Positions 1 through 11,371 of a stretch of 64,000 nt of DNA are shown here, piece by piece. The first letter of the stretch is position 1. Each line of letters starts with the position of its first letter. The position numbers and the translations under genes are program-made. Location of the stretch: contig NC_003281.10 in assembly GCF_000002985.6 (NCBI RefSeq), positions 12,896,001 to 12,960,000 of the forward strand, in the 5' to 3' direction. A model generated the notes under the pieces. It saw only the letters and a program-made list of their open reading frames with translations. It made no database searches and was not told the DNA's origin. Origin of the DNA: Caenorhabditis elegans (lineage: Eukaryota; Nematoda; Chromadorea; Rhabditida; Rhabditidae).

Positions 1-60
1 CGGCAATTTGCCAAAAATGACAATTTCCGGCAAACCGGCACATTGCCGGAATCGAAAATT
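1..60. repeat. Fragment of the TGCCGG dispersed repeat
   Basis: Alternating CGGCAAATTGCCGG-type half-palindromes run off the left edge of the window. This is the same family as the arrays near 4160, 42290, 47235, 50560 and 60185. From 61 to about 360 I see only AT-rich sequence with no coding signal. Confidence 0.7.
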
Positions 61-359
61 TGAATTAAGAAAACTCGGCCACCCTCATAACACACCATTT
101 TGGAGCATTTTCTCAGAAATTGCCAAAAATTGCCACCGTAGAAACGATTGAAACCTCTTTCAAGACTATGTTTCAGAAACTTGTACCTTGAAAAATCAAT
201 GATGAACCCGATGGCCGAGTTTTTGATTTTTCTAGGCCACGTAGCAAAAACCGCTCTGTGATAAGAGGTTTTGTACGTTTAAAGTTACAAAAAACACCCC
301 AATGCGAAGAAAAACAATTCGGCCAAACGGCATATTCGGCAATTTTGCCGGACATCCTT

Positions 360-850
360 GTTTCAAGTGTACCAAAAGCGAGAACACAAGTCAATCTGTC
401 TCTTGAAGCTTCTCCTCCTACCCAGTAGAGAATTGTCGTCCGAGAATCGGGGTGAACGATCAGATAAGACAACGTCAAGAGCCCTCTCCGTGCACCACTA
501 ACACTAATTTCACTGTTGTCAAAACGACATCAAGATCTTCATCGTTCCCACGATAGAGGCGAACGAGGAGAGCACGACAAAACGGAGCCAAAGAGCACTG
601 AAAGGGAGGAGCAAAAATAATGAATAGGCGAATAGTTGTGTGGGTGGTCAGTGCGCTGTCCGCTGGGCGACCAAGAGCCATCACATAAACGATTAAGAGG
701 GTGGGATGGAACTGAAGAAGTGGAGGAGGAGGAAAGACGTCTTCTTTTGGAATTTTGCTCTGAATTGCAAAATGGGGTGGAAGGAAGTGGTGAAGGGGGG
801 ACAATAATGAAGGAAAATATTATGATGAATATTATTTTCATTTTTTGCGG
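360..850. other. Unique island of moderate GC, no gene assigned
   Basis: Unlike its surroundings this stretch is not a repeat and has balanced composition, with a purine-rich plus strand around 700-810. On the minus strand there is a good TTTCAG acceptor near 600 followed by open sequence in more than one frame. I could not join it to a recognisable protein. It could be a 5' UTR, a promoter, or an exon of a gene lying to the left of the window. Confidence 0.35.
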
Positions 851-851
851 A

Positions 852-960
852 ATTTAAATTTCCGGCAAGTCGGAAAATTGCCGGAATTGAATATTTCGGC
901 AAATCGGCAAACCGGCAATTTGCCGAACTTGTAGACAGAAAAAATTTCCCGCCCACCACT
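852..960. repeat. TGCCGG repeat with GCCCACC boundary
   Basis: Two to three TTCCGGCAAATCGGCAAATTGCCGG units end at a CCCGCCCACCA boundary near 945-957. The same terminal motif borders other copies of this family, for example near 51692, 52877 and 60178. Confidence 0.7.
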
Positions 961-971
961 GGTCCAGATAG

Positions 972-1300
972 AGAACATGTGCAAAATTGACAAAATTTGG
1001 TGTAATTTGGCAAAAGTGACAGAAGTTGGCAAAAATTTGGCAAAAGTGGCAAAAGTGGTAAAAGTTGCCGAAAATTTGGCGAAAGTCGGCAAAAGTTGGA
1101 GAAAATTTGGCGAAAGTCGGCAAAAGTTGGAGAAATTTGCAAAAAGTTGGCGAAAGTTTGCAAAAGTTGGTGAAAGTTGGCGAAAATTTGGCGAAAGTCG
1201 GCAAAAGTTGAAGAAATTTGCAAAAAGTTGTCGAAAGTTTGCAAAAATTGGTGAAAGTCGGCAAAAGTCGGCGAAAGTCGGCAAAAAAAATTCGCCAAAT
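972..1300. repeat. Tandem array GGCAAAAGTTGGCGAAAGT
   Basis: Degenerate tandem units of about 12 and 24 bases (GGCAAAAGTTGG, GGCGAAAGTCGG). All frames are largely open because the unit lacks stop codons, so the overlapping reading frames here are artefacts. Related short runs lie in the intron at 19460-20180. 1301-1905 is plain A/T-rich sequence. Confidence 0.8.
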
Positions 1301-1905
1301 ATTATTTTTAACAAATTTTCGGTGTTTTTAAAAGAAATTGGATAATTTTCGATTTTTTTCTCAACAATTGAAAAAAAAACAAATTTTAAACTATATCAAA
1401 AATACGTTTATTTAAGTAATTTTTCAAATAAAATATATTTTTAAAGTTATATTGAAGCTTTAATTTTTTTTGAACATGAATAAAAAATGTTTTTAAAAAA
1501 TCGAAAATTTTTGATTTTTAGGCAACATTTTTTTAAATTACAAAAAAAAATAATTTTTCAGATTTTCAAAGATCTGTAGGTTTTTGGTTTTTTTTTCTCA
1601 ATTTTTTTGCCAAATTAAAAGGAAATTTCTAAGGGTTTTAAAAAAGTTACTCCATTTCACAATTCTGAGTCACTCTGGGCTACTGATGAGATTCTGAGCA
1701 CCAGTGTGGTCACCCTGTTGAGCCGATATATTTCGTCATACTCTATTCTTATGGAATAAGGGAATAAACGGAGTAAACGGGGAAAGATTCGGGGGTCCAG
1801 TTGAAGGACATGGACTAAAAAAATAGAAAAAAGAAAGGAAAAGAAGGGTTTTAGTTGATTAGGTTTTCACGCCTTCTCTTCAACTAATTTTCTTTTTATT
1901 TTATT

Positions 1906-2498
1906 TTAAAGGTGGTATTTTCAAATTTTTTTATTTCTTTATTAGACTCGAAATTGTCTGAAAACACTGAATTTCATAATGAAACTACTTGAAAACTTAA
2001 CAAAAAAATGTTATGACGCCTCGAAAAATGGTCTAAAATTAGTTAAAATTTGAAATCTGACCGACTTGTCGCAGCGGCTGGAAACTTTGTTTTTTGAAAT
2101 CACCGTCAAATTTCGAGTATACCATGTAATTATCTCGCGTTTTCAACACCATTTAGGCATTTTAAAATCGATGGGCGGCGAGATTTGATACTTTTAATAA
2201 TTTTTTACCAAATCTCGCCGTCCATCGACGACTTTAAAATGCCTAAATGAAGTTGAAAAGGCAAGATAATCACACTATATAATCAAAATTTGACGGTGAT
2301 TTCAAAAAAAAAGTTAGTTTCCAGCCGCTGCGACAAGTCGGTCAAATTTCTAATTTTAGCTAATTTTAGGCCATTTTTTGAGCCGCCATAACTTTTTTTT
2401 GAGAAGTTTTCAAGCAGTTTAATTATGAAATTTGGTGTTTTCAGACAATTTCGAGTCTAATAAAGCAATTTTTTAAAAATCGTCTACACCACCTTTAA
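1906..2498. repeat. 593-bp palindromic element (TTAAAGGTGG ends)
   Basis: The left arm begins TTAAAGGTGG and the right arm ends ACCACCTTTAA. Both arms carry complementary blocks: TTTATTAGACTC, CATAATGAAAC, GACCGACTTGTCGCAGCGGC and the ATCTCGCCG segment close to the centre near 2200. A left-arm-only copy lies at 6741-7015, and an enlarged copy fills the intron at 33972-35070. This is probably a non-autonomous palindromic transposon. Confidence 0.85.
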
Positions 2499-2899
2499 GC
2501 TTCTTCCAGTTTTCAGTTTCAATGACAACGGAAAATAAATTATTTCAGATTTTTGTTCTGACTACTACTTGGCGAATACTTTTATTTACTGCATGCCGTT
2601 CACTAATATTGGGGGAAAAATCCTATGAAGAATTGGATTTGTAGTAACACGAAATTCCATCTTCCAGGGGGTGGTTTGGCAAAAAAAAGAAAAGAAAAAA
2701 GCAAAAAATTCTGATATACTGAAAAATTTATAAATTTTACATTATTATGTTAATTTCGCATTTTTCCAAAAAAAAAATCACAGTCGAAAATTTAAAAAAA
2801 AACTATTTTTTTTTACGTTTTTGCAAAAAAATATAATTCAGGTGCATACTAGGTGTGAATAATAATTTATTGTTCACGGTTGGTATTGGTCATTAGCAA

Positions 2900-3079
2900 C
2901 ACGTGGTGCCGGGCTGTCCCATTACGACGGTTTGACTTACAAAAAATGCGGGAATTTATTCCGCAAAAAAATGTGACGTCAGCACGTTCTTAACCATGCG
3001 AAATCAGCTGAGAACTTTGCCGAATTTTTTGTAGATCTACGTAGATCAAGCCGAAATGAGACACTCTGGCACCGCGTGT
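2900..3079. mobile_element. MITE-like element (CACGTGGTGCCAGGCTGTCC family)
   Basis: Imperfect terminal inverted repeats (GTGGTGCCGGGCTGTCCCAT and its counterpart ending GAGACACTCTGGCACCGC) enclose two internal motifs: TGATCTAC/GTAGATCA arms and GTGACGTCAGCACG followed by TTAACCATGCGAAATCAG. Other copies lie at 5189, 5537, 20189, 57692, 59487 and 61075. No coding capacity. Confidence 0.8.
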
Positions 3080-3180
3080 AGCAAAATCCAGTCGAACGGC
3101 CGTACTCGGCATTTGCCGGCTAATTCTTGCCCAATAGTTATTAACTTGGTTCAGAAATTGGCGAACCCTGGGTTAACCTA

Positions 3181-3770
3181 TTAAAGGTGGACTAATGGTT
3201 CGGACGTTTTGAACGTATAGACCCAAAATGTTCTCAAATGAACAAATTTCGTAATGAAACTTCTCAAAAAATTTCCAAAAATTTTTTATGGCGGTTCAAA
3301 ATTTCGAAAAAATTTTACCGATTTTAGCTAAAATCTCGAATTTTGCCTATTTTTCGGTGTCACATTGGTCCGAAATTGACTTTTTCGGAATTATCATCCT
3401 TTATTGCATATTTTGGTAGTTTATCTCATTTAATTTTGTTGATTAAGGTACATTTAAAGCCGATATGTAACCAAAAATGGTCAAAATTACCTATCGGCTT
3501 TAAATGTACCTTAATCAACGAAATTAAATGAGATAAACTACCAATATATGCAATAAAGGAGGAAAAAGTCAACTTCGGACCAATGTGACACCGAAAAATA
3601 GGCAAAATTCAAGATTTTTAGCTAAAATCAGTGTAATTTTTTTCGAAATTTTGAACGACCATAAAAAACTTTTGGAAATTTTTTGACAATTTTCATTACG
3701 AAATTCGTTCATTTGAGAACATTTTGGGTCTATACGTTCAAAATCGTCCAAACCGTTAGTCACCCTTTAA
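3181..3770. repeat. 590-bp palindromic element
   Basis: A near-perfect inverted repeat centred near 3475. TTAAAGGTGG at the left mirrors CACCCTTTAA at the right, and the central arms both contain GCCGATA and GGTACATTTAAAG. It shares its end sequence with the element at 1906 but has a different interior, so it is a related but distinct palindrome family. Confidence 0.85.
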
Positions 3771-3779
3771 GGCTGTTTT

Positions 3780-4140
3780 AGCCGAAGTCTAAAGGTTTTT
3801 TAATTATTCAAAGCTTTCAAAAGTCAGGCATCTGTTGACGCCTGCTTCTAGCTATGGATATTAGAAGAGTGGATTTGCCCATCTGTATGATATTTGAGAC
3901 AGGCAGGGCCTCCCACTGCGGTGTTTAGCACAACAGTTGACACAAAGCCGATTAGTCGCCATCTTTTGTCGTCGAAGAACTGTCTCCAGGGAAAACAGAC
4001 GGGCGGGAAGAACACCATGCGGAGACGAACACCGAGGGATTCTAATTCTTGATTACTAATTGAATTAGATAAGCGTGTGTAGTTCAATTACTACAATGTT
4101 TCCATAATGAAAACTTGTGTGGAGTAACTGTATTTAGTAC
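3780..4140. other. Unique higher-GC island, possible small exon or ncRNA
   Basis: Sandwiched between repeats, this segment is non-repetitive and GC-richer than its flanks. The minus strand is open for 79 codons (4087 to 3848), but I recognise no family and see no clear splice partners. It may be a small gene, an exon, an enhancer, or unique filler. Confidence 0.25.
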
Positions 4141-4159
4141 TAGTGCCAAAAGTTTGAAG

Positions 4160-4995
4160 CAGAGGTTTTCCAGCAAATGTGAAAATTGCCGGATTTGAAA
4201 TTTCCGGCAAATCGGCAGGTTGCCGGAATTGAAATTTCCGGCAATTTACTGGAATTTAAATGTTCGGCAAATTACTGGAATTGAAATTTCCGGCAAATCG
4301 ACAACTTGCTAAAAGTCAAAATTTCCGGCAAACCTGCAATTTGGCGAAAATTAAAATTTCCGGCAAACCGGCAAATTGCCGAAAATAACAATTTCAGGCA
4401 AATCGGCAATTTGCCGAAAATAAACATTTCCGGCAAATCGGCAAATCGGCAATTTGCCAAAAATCAAAATTCCCGGCAAACCGGCAGTTGCCGAAATTGA
4501 AAATTTCCGGAAAATCGGCAAATTCTCGAAAATGACAATTTCTAGCAAATTGGCAAATTGTTGATATTTGAATTTACGGCAAACCGGCAAATCGGCAATT
4601 TGCCAAACGTCAAAATTTCCTGCAAACCGGAAATTTGCCGATAATTAAAATTTCCGGCAAATCGACAATTTGCCGAAAATCAAAATTTCCGGCAAATTAG
4701 AAATAAGCCGAAAATCAAAATTTCCAGCAAACCGGAAATTTGCCGATAATTAAAATTTCCGGCAAATCTGCAAATGACCGAAAATAAAAAATTCCGGTCA
4801 ATCGGCAATTTGCCGAAAATCAAAATATCCGGCAAACCGGCAAATTGCCGAAAATAAACATTTACGGCAAATCGGCAACTTGCCGAAAAGTCAAAATTGT
4901 CGGCAAATCGGCAAATTGCCCAAAATCAATATTTCCAGCAAACCGGAAATTTGCCGAAAATGAACATTTCTGGCAAATCGAAAAATCTTGAAAAT
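4160..4995. repeat. Large TGCCGG palindromic tandem array
   Basis: More than 20 units of about 33-45 bases built from ATTTCCGGCAAATCGGCAATTTGCCG. Each unit is itself a short palindrome. The open reading frames on both strands (proteins rich in FRQIANLPEI-like strings) come from the unit and are not genes. A run of 13 G follows at 5024-5036. Confidence 0.9.
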
Positions 4996-5188
4996 TAGGG
5001 TTCCACTCGACGAGGGGTTCAGAGGGGGGGGGGGGGTAAAATCGTAAAACCCGTGCACCCGAGCAAACGCACTAAAGTGTCCACAGATGCGTAGAAGAAA
5101 AGGGAACGGCTGACTGGGCGTGTATAGGAATTAAATGCCAAGAATGGGGCGGCGGAGTTCAGAAAAAATTATTCCGAAAGTCGAGCTT

Positions 5189-5310
5189 CACATGGTGCCA
5201 GGCTGTCCCATTACGGTTTGATCTACGAATAATGCTGCGCGCCTCTTATGCCGCATTTTTTGTAGATATACGTAGATCAAGCCGAAATGAGACACTCTGA
5301 CACCACATGG
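5189..5310. mobile_element. Short MITE copy
   Basis: CATGGTGCCAGGCTGTCC at the left and GACACTCTGACACCACATG at the right, with an internal deletion compared with the 180-bp copy at 2900. The GACGTCAGCACG block is missing. Confidence 0.75.
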
Positions 5311-5536
5311 AGCTTCCGCGCATAAGGTGCCATCTGTCTCAATAGATGCAAGTATAACCAAAAACGAAGTGACAACTTTGATGAATTACTAGTACCATGG
5401 TGCATTTTTTACACTCACTTTGAATAAAAAATCCAACGAAGAGGCCCACCAGGAAGCTTAATGCTGATTTATGGGTGGATAACGAGGACGAAATAAAAAT
5501 TCGGGAAAATAGCGGATGAAGGAAATTTAGGAGGGA

Positions 5537-5716
5537 ACGAGGTGCCATGTCTGTCCCAATACAGCTTGATCTACAAAAAATGCGGGACTTTTTCCCCAAA
5601 AAATGTGACGACGTCAGCACGCTCTTAACCATGCGAAATCAGACGAGATGTCTGCGTCTCAACTCCCGCATTTTTTGAAGATCAAAGTGAAATGGGACTT
5701 TCTGACTTCACGTGGG
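5537..5716. mobile_element. MITE copy
   Basis: Same family as 2900-3079. It has GGTGCCATGTCTGTCC at the left end, the TGACGACGTCAGCACG block and TTAACCATGCGAAATCAG inside, and TTTCTGACTTCACGTGGG at the right end. The right arm has diverged. Confidence 0.75.
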
Positions 5717-5854
5717 AGGGGTTCCAAGCAGGGATGTCGTTTTTTTTTTCAGTCAAAAAACAATTTAAAAAAATTTTCTAAAAATGTGTTTTCGGAAGCA
5801 AAATATCGAGAATTTTGTGTTGGTTTTCTGGGGAAATACGATTTAAAAAAAAAA

Positions 5855-6205
5855 TTTTTTTGGATTTTTCAGGAGAAATTTGATTTTTTTGGATTTTTCT
5901 GGAGAAATTGGTTTTTTTTGGGTTTTTGTTGGAGAAATTCAATTATTTTTGAAGAAATTTCGGTTTTTTCTGGAGAAATTCAATTTTTTTTTTGGATTTT
6001 TCTGGAGAAATCCTATTTTTTTTTGTTTTTTTCTGGAGGAATTCAATTATTTTTTGGTTTTTTGAAGAAATTAAAATTTTTTTTTTTGATTTTTCTGGAG
6101 AAATCCGGTTTTTTTTTTGACGAAATTTAATTTTTTTTAAAGATTTTTCTGGAGAAATTCGATTTTTTTGTGGTTTTTTTTTTTGAAGAAATTCGTTTTT
6201 TTTTC
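5855..6205. repeat. T-rich tandem repeat (TTTTTCTGGAGAAATTC)
   Basis: About ten degenerate units of 30-36 bases of the form GGATTTTTCTGGAGAAATTCGATTTTTTT. The frames read as Phe-rich strings on the plus strand. These are repeat artefacts. Confidence 0.85.
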
Positions 6206-6740
6206 CATAAAAATCTGAAAATCTCAAAAATTTACATTTTTTTGATTTTCCGAAAAACCGGAAAATTGAGCAAATTGTTTAGAAAATTAACGAAAAAAAT
6301 TTAATTTTTTGCCGAAAAAAAATGTATACTTTTCACATTTCCAAGAGATCTTTTCCCCGCGAAACAAAGCTAATTATAAATTCATTCAAATTTTCGGCAC
6401 TAAACAAAAAACGTGCTTCTTCTTCAAAAAAAAAAGGCGAGATATTTCTCATCCGGAAAGGAGCTTCAAGCAAGCGGAATGTGTCAATCATTCATGAGAT
6501 AACGGCGGAAGGATTAAGATGAGAAAACTGAAGAAGAAGACGACGACGTGTCTATGACAGGAAAGGAGAGGAATATTATTCAATTTTTTTCGAAAAAAAA
6601 CATTAAAAATTCGCTCAAAAAGTTCAGATTTTTATTCAAAATTTCAGATTTTTGACAGTTTTCAAAAAAAAAAAACATAAAATTTTAGAAAAAAAAATAG
6701 AACTGTCACTAAATTTCAGATTTTTCAAAAAAAAAAAAAA

Positions 6741-7015
6741 TTAAAGGTGGTGTAGTCGAATTTTTTTATTTCTTTATTAGACTCAGAATTGTCTGAAAAT
6801 ATCGAATTTCATGATGAAACTTCTTGAAAACTTTTCAAAAAAAAAGTTATGGCCTCTTGAAGAATGGCCTAAAATTAGTGAAAATTTGAAATTTGACCGA
6901 CTTATCATTGTTGCAGCGGCTGAAAACAATTTTTTTGAAATTGTCGTCTAATTTTGGTTATAGATGTTAATTATCTTGCGTTTTCAGCTTTATTAAGGTA
7001 TTTAAAAGTCGATGG
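6741..7015. repeat. Half copy of the TTAAAGGTGG palindrome
   Basis: Matches only the left arm of the element at 1906-2498, running from TTAAAGGTGGTGTAG to the GATGGACGAAGAG region. The second arm is absent, so this copy can no longer fold into the full hairpin. 6210-6740 is A/T-rich sequence with no feature I can support. Confidence 0.75.
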
Positions 7016-7206
7016 ACGAAGAGAATTTTTGGTGAAAAAATTTGACAATTGAAAATTTTCCTATTTTTTTCTGAAAATTTTTCGGATTTTTCTTTAAAAA
7101 ATCGAAATTTTATCGAGAAAAAATCTACAAAGGTTGCGAAATTACGCTCCGCCTCTTTTTCTGTGCGGCGCTGCTTTTTTGCAAAATTCACGGTATTCTC
7201 GACATT

Positions 7207-7997
7207 CACTGCAATTTTTTCCTCACGAGGGACGAGGAAAAGTGGTTTCTAGACCATGGCCGAGGGGCCGACAAGTTTCAGCGGCCATTTATCTTGCTTT
7301 GTTTTTCGCCTGTTTTCTTTCGTTTTTCACAGCTTTTTCCCGTTTTTTCTTATTAAAACTGATAAATAAATATTTTTTGCAGATGCTAAAACAATTTCCA
7401 AGTAAAAAAATTATGTATTCAGTGGGCAAGCAGCGGTGAAAGTGGTCAATGCAATATGATGGATTACGGGAATACAAAACCTAAACTTTTTCTGAAACAT
7501 GATACATATGCTGCTTAGACGTTGAAATTACCTGATTTTCATAACGAGACCGCTGAAAAAGTTTTGAGTTTTTCAAAATTCAACTTTTTGTGCGAAAATC
7601 TCGACTTTTTCACCAAAAATGTTGAATTTTGGAAACCTCAAAACTTTTTCAGCGGTCTCGTTATGAAAATCAGGTAGTCTCAGCATTTAAGCAGCATATG
7701 TATCATGTTTCAGAAAAGTTTAGGTTTTGTATTCCCGTAATCCATCATATTACAGTGCCCACTTTCACCGCTGCTTGCCCACTGAATACATAATTTTTTC
7801 ACTTGGAAATTGTTTTAGCATCTGCAAAAAATATTTATTTATCAGTTTTAATAAGAAAAAACGGGAAAAAGCTGTGAAAAACAAAAGAAAACAGACGGAA
7901 AACAAAGCAAGATAAATGGCCGCTGAAACTTGTCGGCCCCTCGGCCATGACCTAGAAACCACTTTTCCTCGTCCCTCGTGAGGAAAAAGTTGCAGTG
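7207..7997. repeat. 791-bp palindromic element, copy 1 (CACTGCAA ends)
   Basis: Terminal arms of about 290 bp start CACTGCAATTTTTTCCTCACGAG and end CTCGTGAGGAAAAAGTTGCAGTG. An inner palindrome (ACCTGATTTTCATAACGAGA and its complement) sits at the centre. ACATT flanks the element on both sides, consistent with a 5-bp target duplication. Other copies are at 27257-28084 and 37225-37722. The apparent 80-100 aa frames inside are arms of the palindrome. Confidence 0.85.
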
Positions 7998-9490
7998 ACA
8001 TTCTCAAAGTAAACGACAAGCTTCCATGTGCAAAGGAATAAGTATCAGAAAATAGTAAAAGTGATCCGGAAAAAAGGTGTAACTTGGCTCATTGAGCCCC
8101 AGAAGTCATTGACCTGGAAGCACATTTGCGCGCCTTTGCACCCTCCAGACACTTTGTGGTTAGTGTGTGTGTGGCGGCATTGGGCTGTCAGACAGAGAGC
8201 AGTGAAACTCATAAATCTGGCCGTCTCCTAAACGATTAATTGCCTCCTCCTCCTCCTCCCTCCGGTACCCCATTTCATTGTTATGCTTTTGACCGTTTGC
8301 CGCCCGCTGTCAGCTCAAAATTCATGGATTAGAGTGGAATTTGCAACATGACAATGTTGAAATAACTGTTGGGAAACTCGAGAAATGCCATCTGGTTGTG
8401 ATTTGGAGCGAAATTTCTTTGGAAAATGTGCTTTAAAACATGCCTAGCAGGGCTGGGACATGGTTTTTTGGTAGAAATTGACGGAAAATTGAATTTTGGG
8501 GTTTTTAAGACCAAGAAAACTAAAAATGTTTTTCAAAAAAGCTGTTTTAGTTATTATGACGGAAAAACAATCGAAAATTTGTCGTTTTTTTTTCGGGGAA
8601 AGTTGATTTTTTAGAAAATTCGATTTTTTTAGAAAATTCGATTTTTTTTGAAAAATTCGACTTTTTTCTCGGTTTCTTGGAGAAATTATTTCTTTTCTTT
8701 TTTTTTTGAATAAATTCGATTTTTTTTCGGTTTTTTGGAGAAATTCGACTTTTTTGCCGAATAAACTGCCAAAAAGCTGGAAATAAAGGGATTTTAGATA
8801 AAAATACGGGATTTTTACACTTTAAACCGTCATCAGTACGAAATTCGGTAGTTTTGGGCCATTTTCAGTATGAAAAGCCCCCTTAAACTAAATTTCACAA
8901 ATTCAGGCTTGAAAGATCTGAATTACACCCTGGAAACAACTAAAATGCGCACAAAATGGAAATCTTTGAGGAAAAGGATCAAAAACTGGAATTCCGCCTA
9001 CAAATGGGAAGACACATGAAAAAACTAGTAGAATATAGTGTAAAAATCAATATTAACGTGCAGAAACAAGCGAAAAACATTTTAAAACAATTTAAAACCA
9101 TTTAAAACAAAAATTAATTAAAATTTGAAACTCGTGCCGAAATTTAAACGCTTCACCTCTCAAAACACGCTTTTACCGTAGTCCGATCAACAGAGCGGCC
9201 GACAAGTGACGCATAAGTGTACGAAACACGCTCCTCAACGCACTCCTCGCCCGTCTCTCGTAAATCGATAGAAGCAACGTTTTTGAGCATTTTTTCAGGG
9301 AGCATGTTGATTTTTTTGATATTTTTTGTCTTAAATTGATGAAATTTCAATTAAGCTGCAAAATGAAACTAATTTTTTGAGATTCTGACGAGATTTCGAT
9401 TTTTTAGAGCTGAAAAATGCTTTTTCATGGTTTTGTTGATTTAAATTGTTCCTTTTGCGATTTTCTCATCTTAAAGCTCATTGTTTTCAG
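7998..9490. other. Region upstream of cox-5A, no gene assigned
   Basis: 8000-8340 is unique sequence with CT-rich runs (CCTCCTCCTCC near 8246) and may be regulatory. 8580-8760 carries AAATTCGATTTTTT repeats. From 8760 to 9490 it is AT-rich. I see no spliceable coding sequence. Confidence 0.4.
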
Positions 9491-9495
9491 GTAAC

Positions 9496-10405
9496 ATGGC
9501 CTCGTTGACCCGAGCTGTAACCCGACTGGCCATCGCCGGCCGCCAAGCCGTCCGGACCATCGCCACCACCACCCCAGTCTCCGGACACGGTGACGACATC
9601 ATGGAGAAGTGGCCCGCTGATAGTGAGTTTTTTTTTTTGAGTAGGAGTATTTGATATTTTCCCAAAAACCGGCAGTATGAGAAAATAGCTAAACAAATAC
9701 TACGTGCTAAACACCACATTTTAAAAAATGCTTTCAAAAGTTCAATTTTTTGATTTTAGAGTTCGACAATCACTTCATCAACTACCTCAATCGCCCAGAA
9801 ATCGACGGATGGGAGGTCAGAAAGGGTATGTTCTCGAAAGCACTGCAGAAAAAATTGATTTTTCCCTTAAAAATGGATTTTTCCGGAAAAAAAATGCACC
9901 AGCTTTCCGTAGATCAATTTTCTAGCTTTCAGCTCTCTCCGAGTTGCATGACTACGACGTTATCCCAGACCCAAAGGTCGTCGAAGCTGCCCTTCGTGCG
10001 TGCCGCCGTGTCAACGACTTTGCTTTGGCTGTTCGTTTCCTTGAGGCTATCAAGATCAAGTGCGGAGCCCAGAAGAACCGTGATACCGTCTACGCCTACA
10101 TTGTTAAGCAGGTTCGGCCCCAAAATTCTAATTCTTACAAGCTGCGGCTGCTAGCCGCCAGCTCATTCTAGTCACATCTTCAGAATCTTTAATTATCAGC
10201 GAATTTTGAAGTGTTTTTCACTGGGAAAAAAACACGTAGTTTCTTTTTCCAGGTCGAGCCAGTGCTCAAGGAGCTCGGAATCGACACACCGGAACAACTC
10301 GGATACGGAGAGCCAGAATTCTTCGTGCCAGAGCCGGAATATTGGTGGGAGAAGAAGTGGTACAAGGACTACGGATACGACAAACACCCAAATATCCAAA
10401 TTTAA
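9496..10405 (+). CDS. cox-5A: Cytochrome c oxidase subunit Va, mitochondrial
   Basis: Nuclear-encoded structural subunit of respiratory complex IV in the mitochondrial inner membrane, on the matrix side. Four exons join in frame: 9496-9622, 9760-9825, 9933-10111 and 10253-10405, giving 174 aa. The first 30 or so residues are rich in Arg, Ala and Ser and lack acidic residues, as expected for a matrix-targeting presequence. The COX5A signature follows: NYLNRPEIDGWEVRK, then ALSELHDYDVIPDP and ALRACRRVNDFALAVRFLEA, with ELGIDTPEQLG near the C-terminus. The start lies five bases after TTGTTTTCAG (9481-9490), a good SL trans-splice acceptor. The C-terminal tail rich in Trp, Tyr and Pro extends beyond the vertebrate end, which from memory is usual in nematodes. 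Older name cco-2. Confidence 0.96.
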
Positions 10406-11371
10406 ATTTTCCATTCTGCAAATTTAGTGGCTCAGTCTGTTTATTTGATTTTTAGAATGTGGATATGATAATGTCACCGCGAGATAACGATAAACGTTTG
10501 GATCTGACTGTTTTTCAGAGCCCCTTTAATGTTCAACTTCCCCCTTAAATTCATAATTTTAATTTCTTCTTTTTCTCCATTTACATCTCTTCTAAATTTT
10601 GAATAGAATTTTGATGGATATGGATCGGTTGAATGCTGATGCGGGGGCTTCTCATTTTCGAAACCCAATTTTTTATTAGGACATTTATTCGATTAGTCAT
10701 TTTTCAGGAGCCGTCGGAAACGTCAGAAGTGATTAGAAATGCATGAAGGCTTCGATTTCGGCTCTCCCGGAGCTCAATATTTTCAGGGTACCTCACATCC
10801 AATTTCCAAGTCATCCTGCAATTTATTCGGACATATTGACGCAGCCGGACGGACCATCGATGAATTATTAATATTCCATATGGATAACGATGTCATCAGG
10901 AGATGACGATTACTTTTTCTGACTTTTCCCAACTTTTTTGTGGACATCTTTTCGTACTCGCTGGAGCACAACGGACACTTTTTGAAACATTTTTTTTGCC
11001 TTTTCTTGGATGATTGATGTAATACAGTAGGACGACATGTACTTGAAAGAAAAAATCCCATTTTTCCTGAAGGATTTATAGTTTTTACTAAATTTTTTTT
11101 TTCGGTTGCCCGGCAACATTTTGCCAATTTTCAAGTGGTCCCCCGCAGGTTTTTATTCGAATTTCAAGTGTAGCGCCCACCACATGACGTCTGAAAATTC
11201 GAGAAGGAAGTGTCATTGGAATGGAAAATGTAGAAAACAGTGAAGTTTCGGGATAAAACTTGAAAAAATCTAAATTTTTTGCGTTTTCACTGCGAAAAAC
11301 TTGATTTTTTAGCTCAAAAACGATTTTTCTACACAGAAAACGAAAAAAATTGCGATTTTACGCTCAAAATA
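10406..11371. other. 3' flank of cox-5A, no gene recognised
   Basis: Holds the unmarked 3' UTR of cox-5A, with no exact AATAAA close to the stop, and a fairly unique stretch at 10690-11160. Short open frames occur there on both strands, but no family or convincing exon structure is visible. Confidence 0.35.

Noticed and set aside
854..1314. Phe/Thr-rich minus-strand frames of 136-201 codons
   Set aside because: They are translations of the GGCAAAAGTTGG tandem array.
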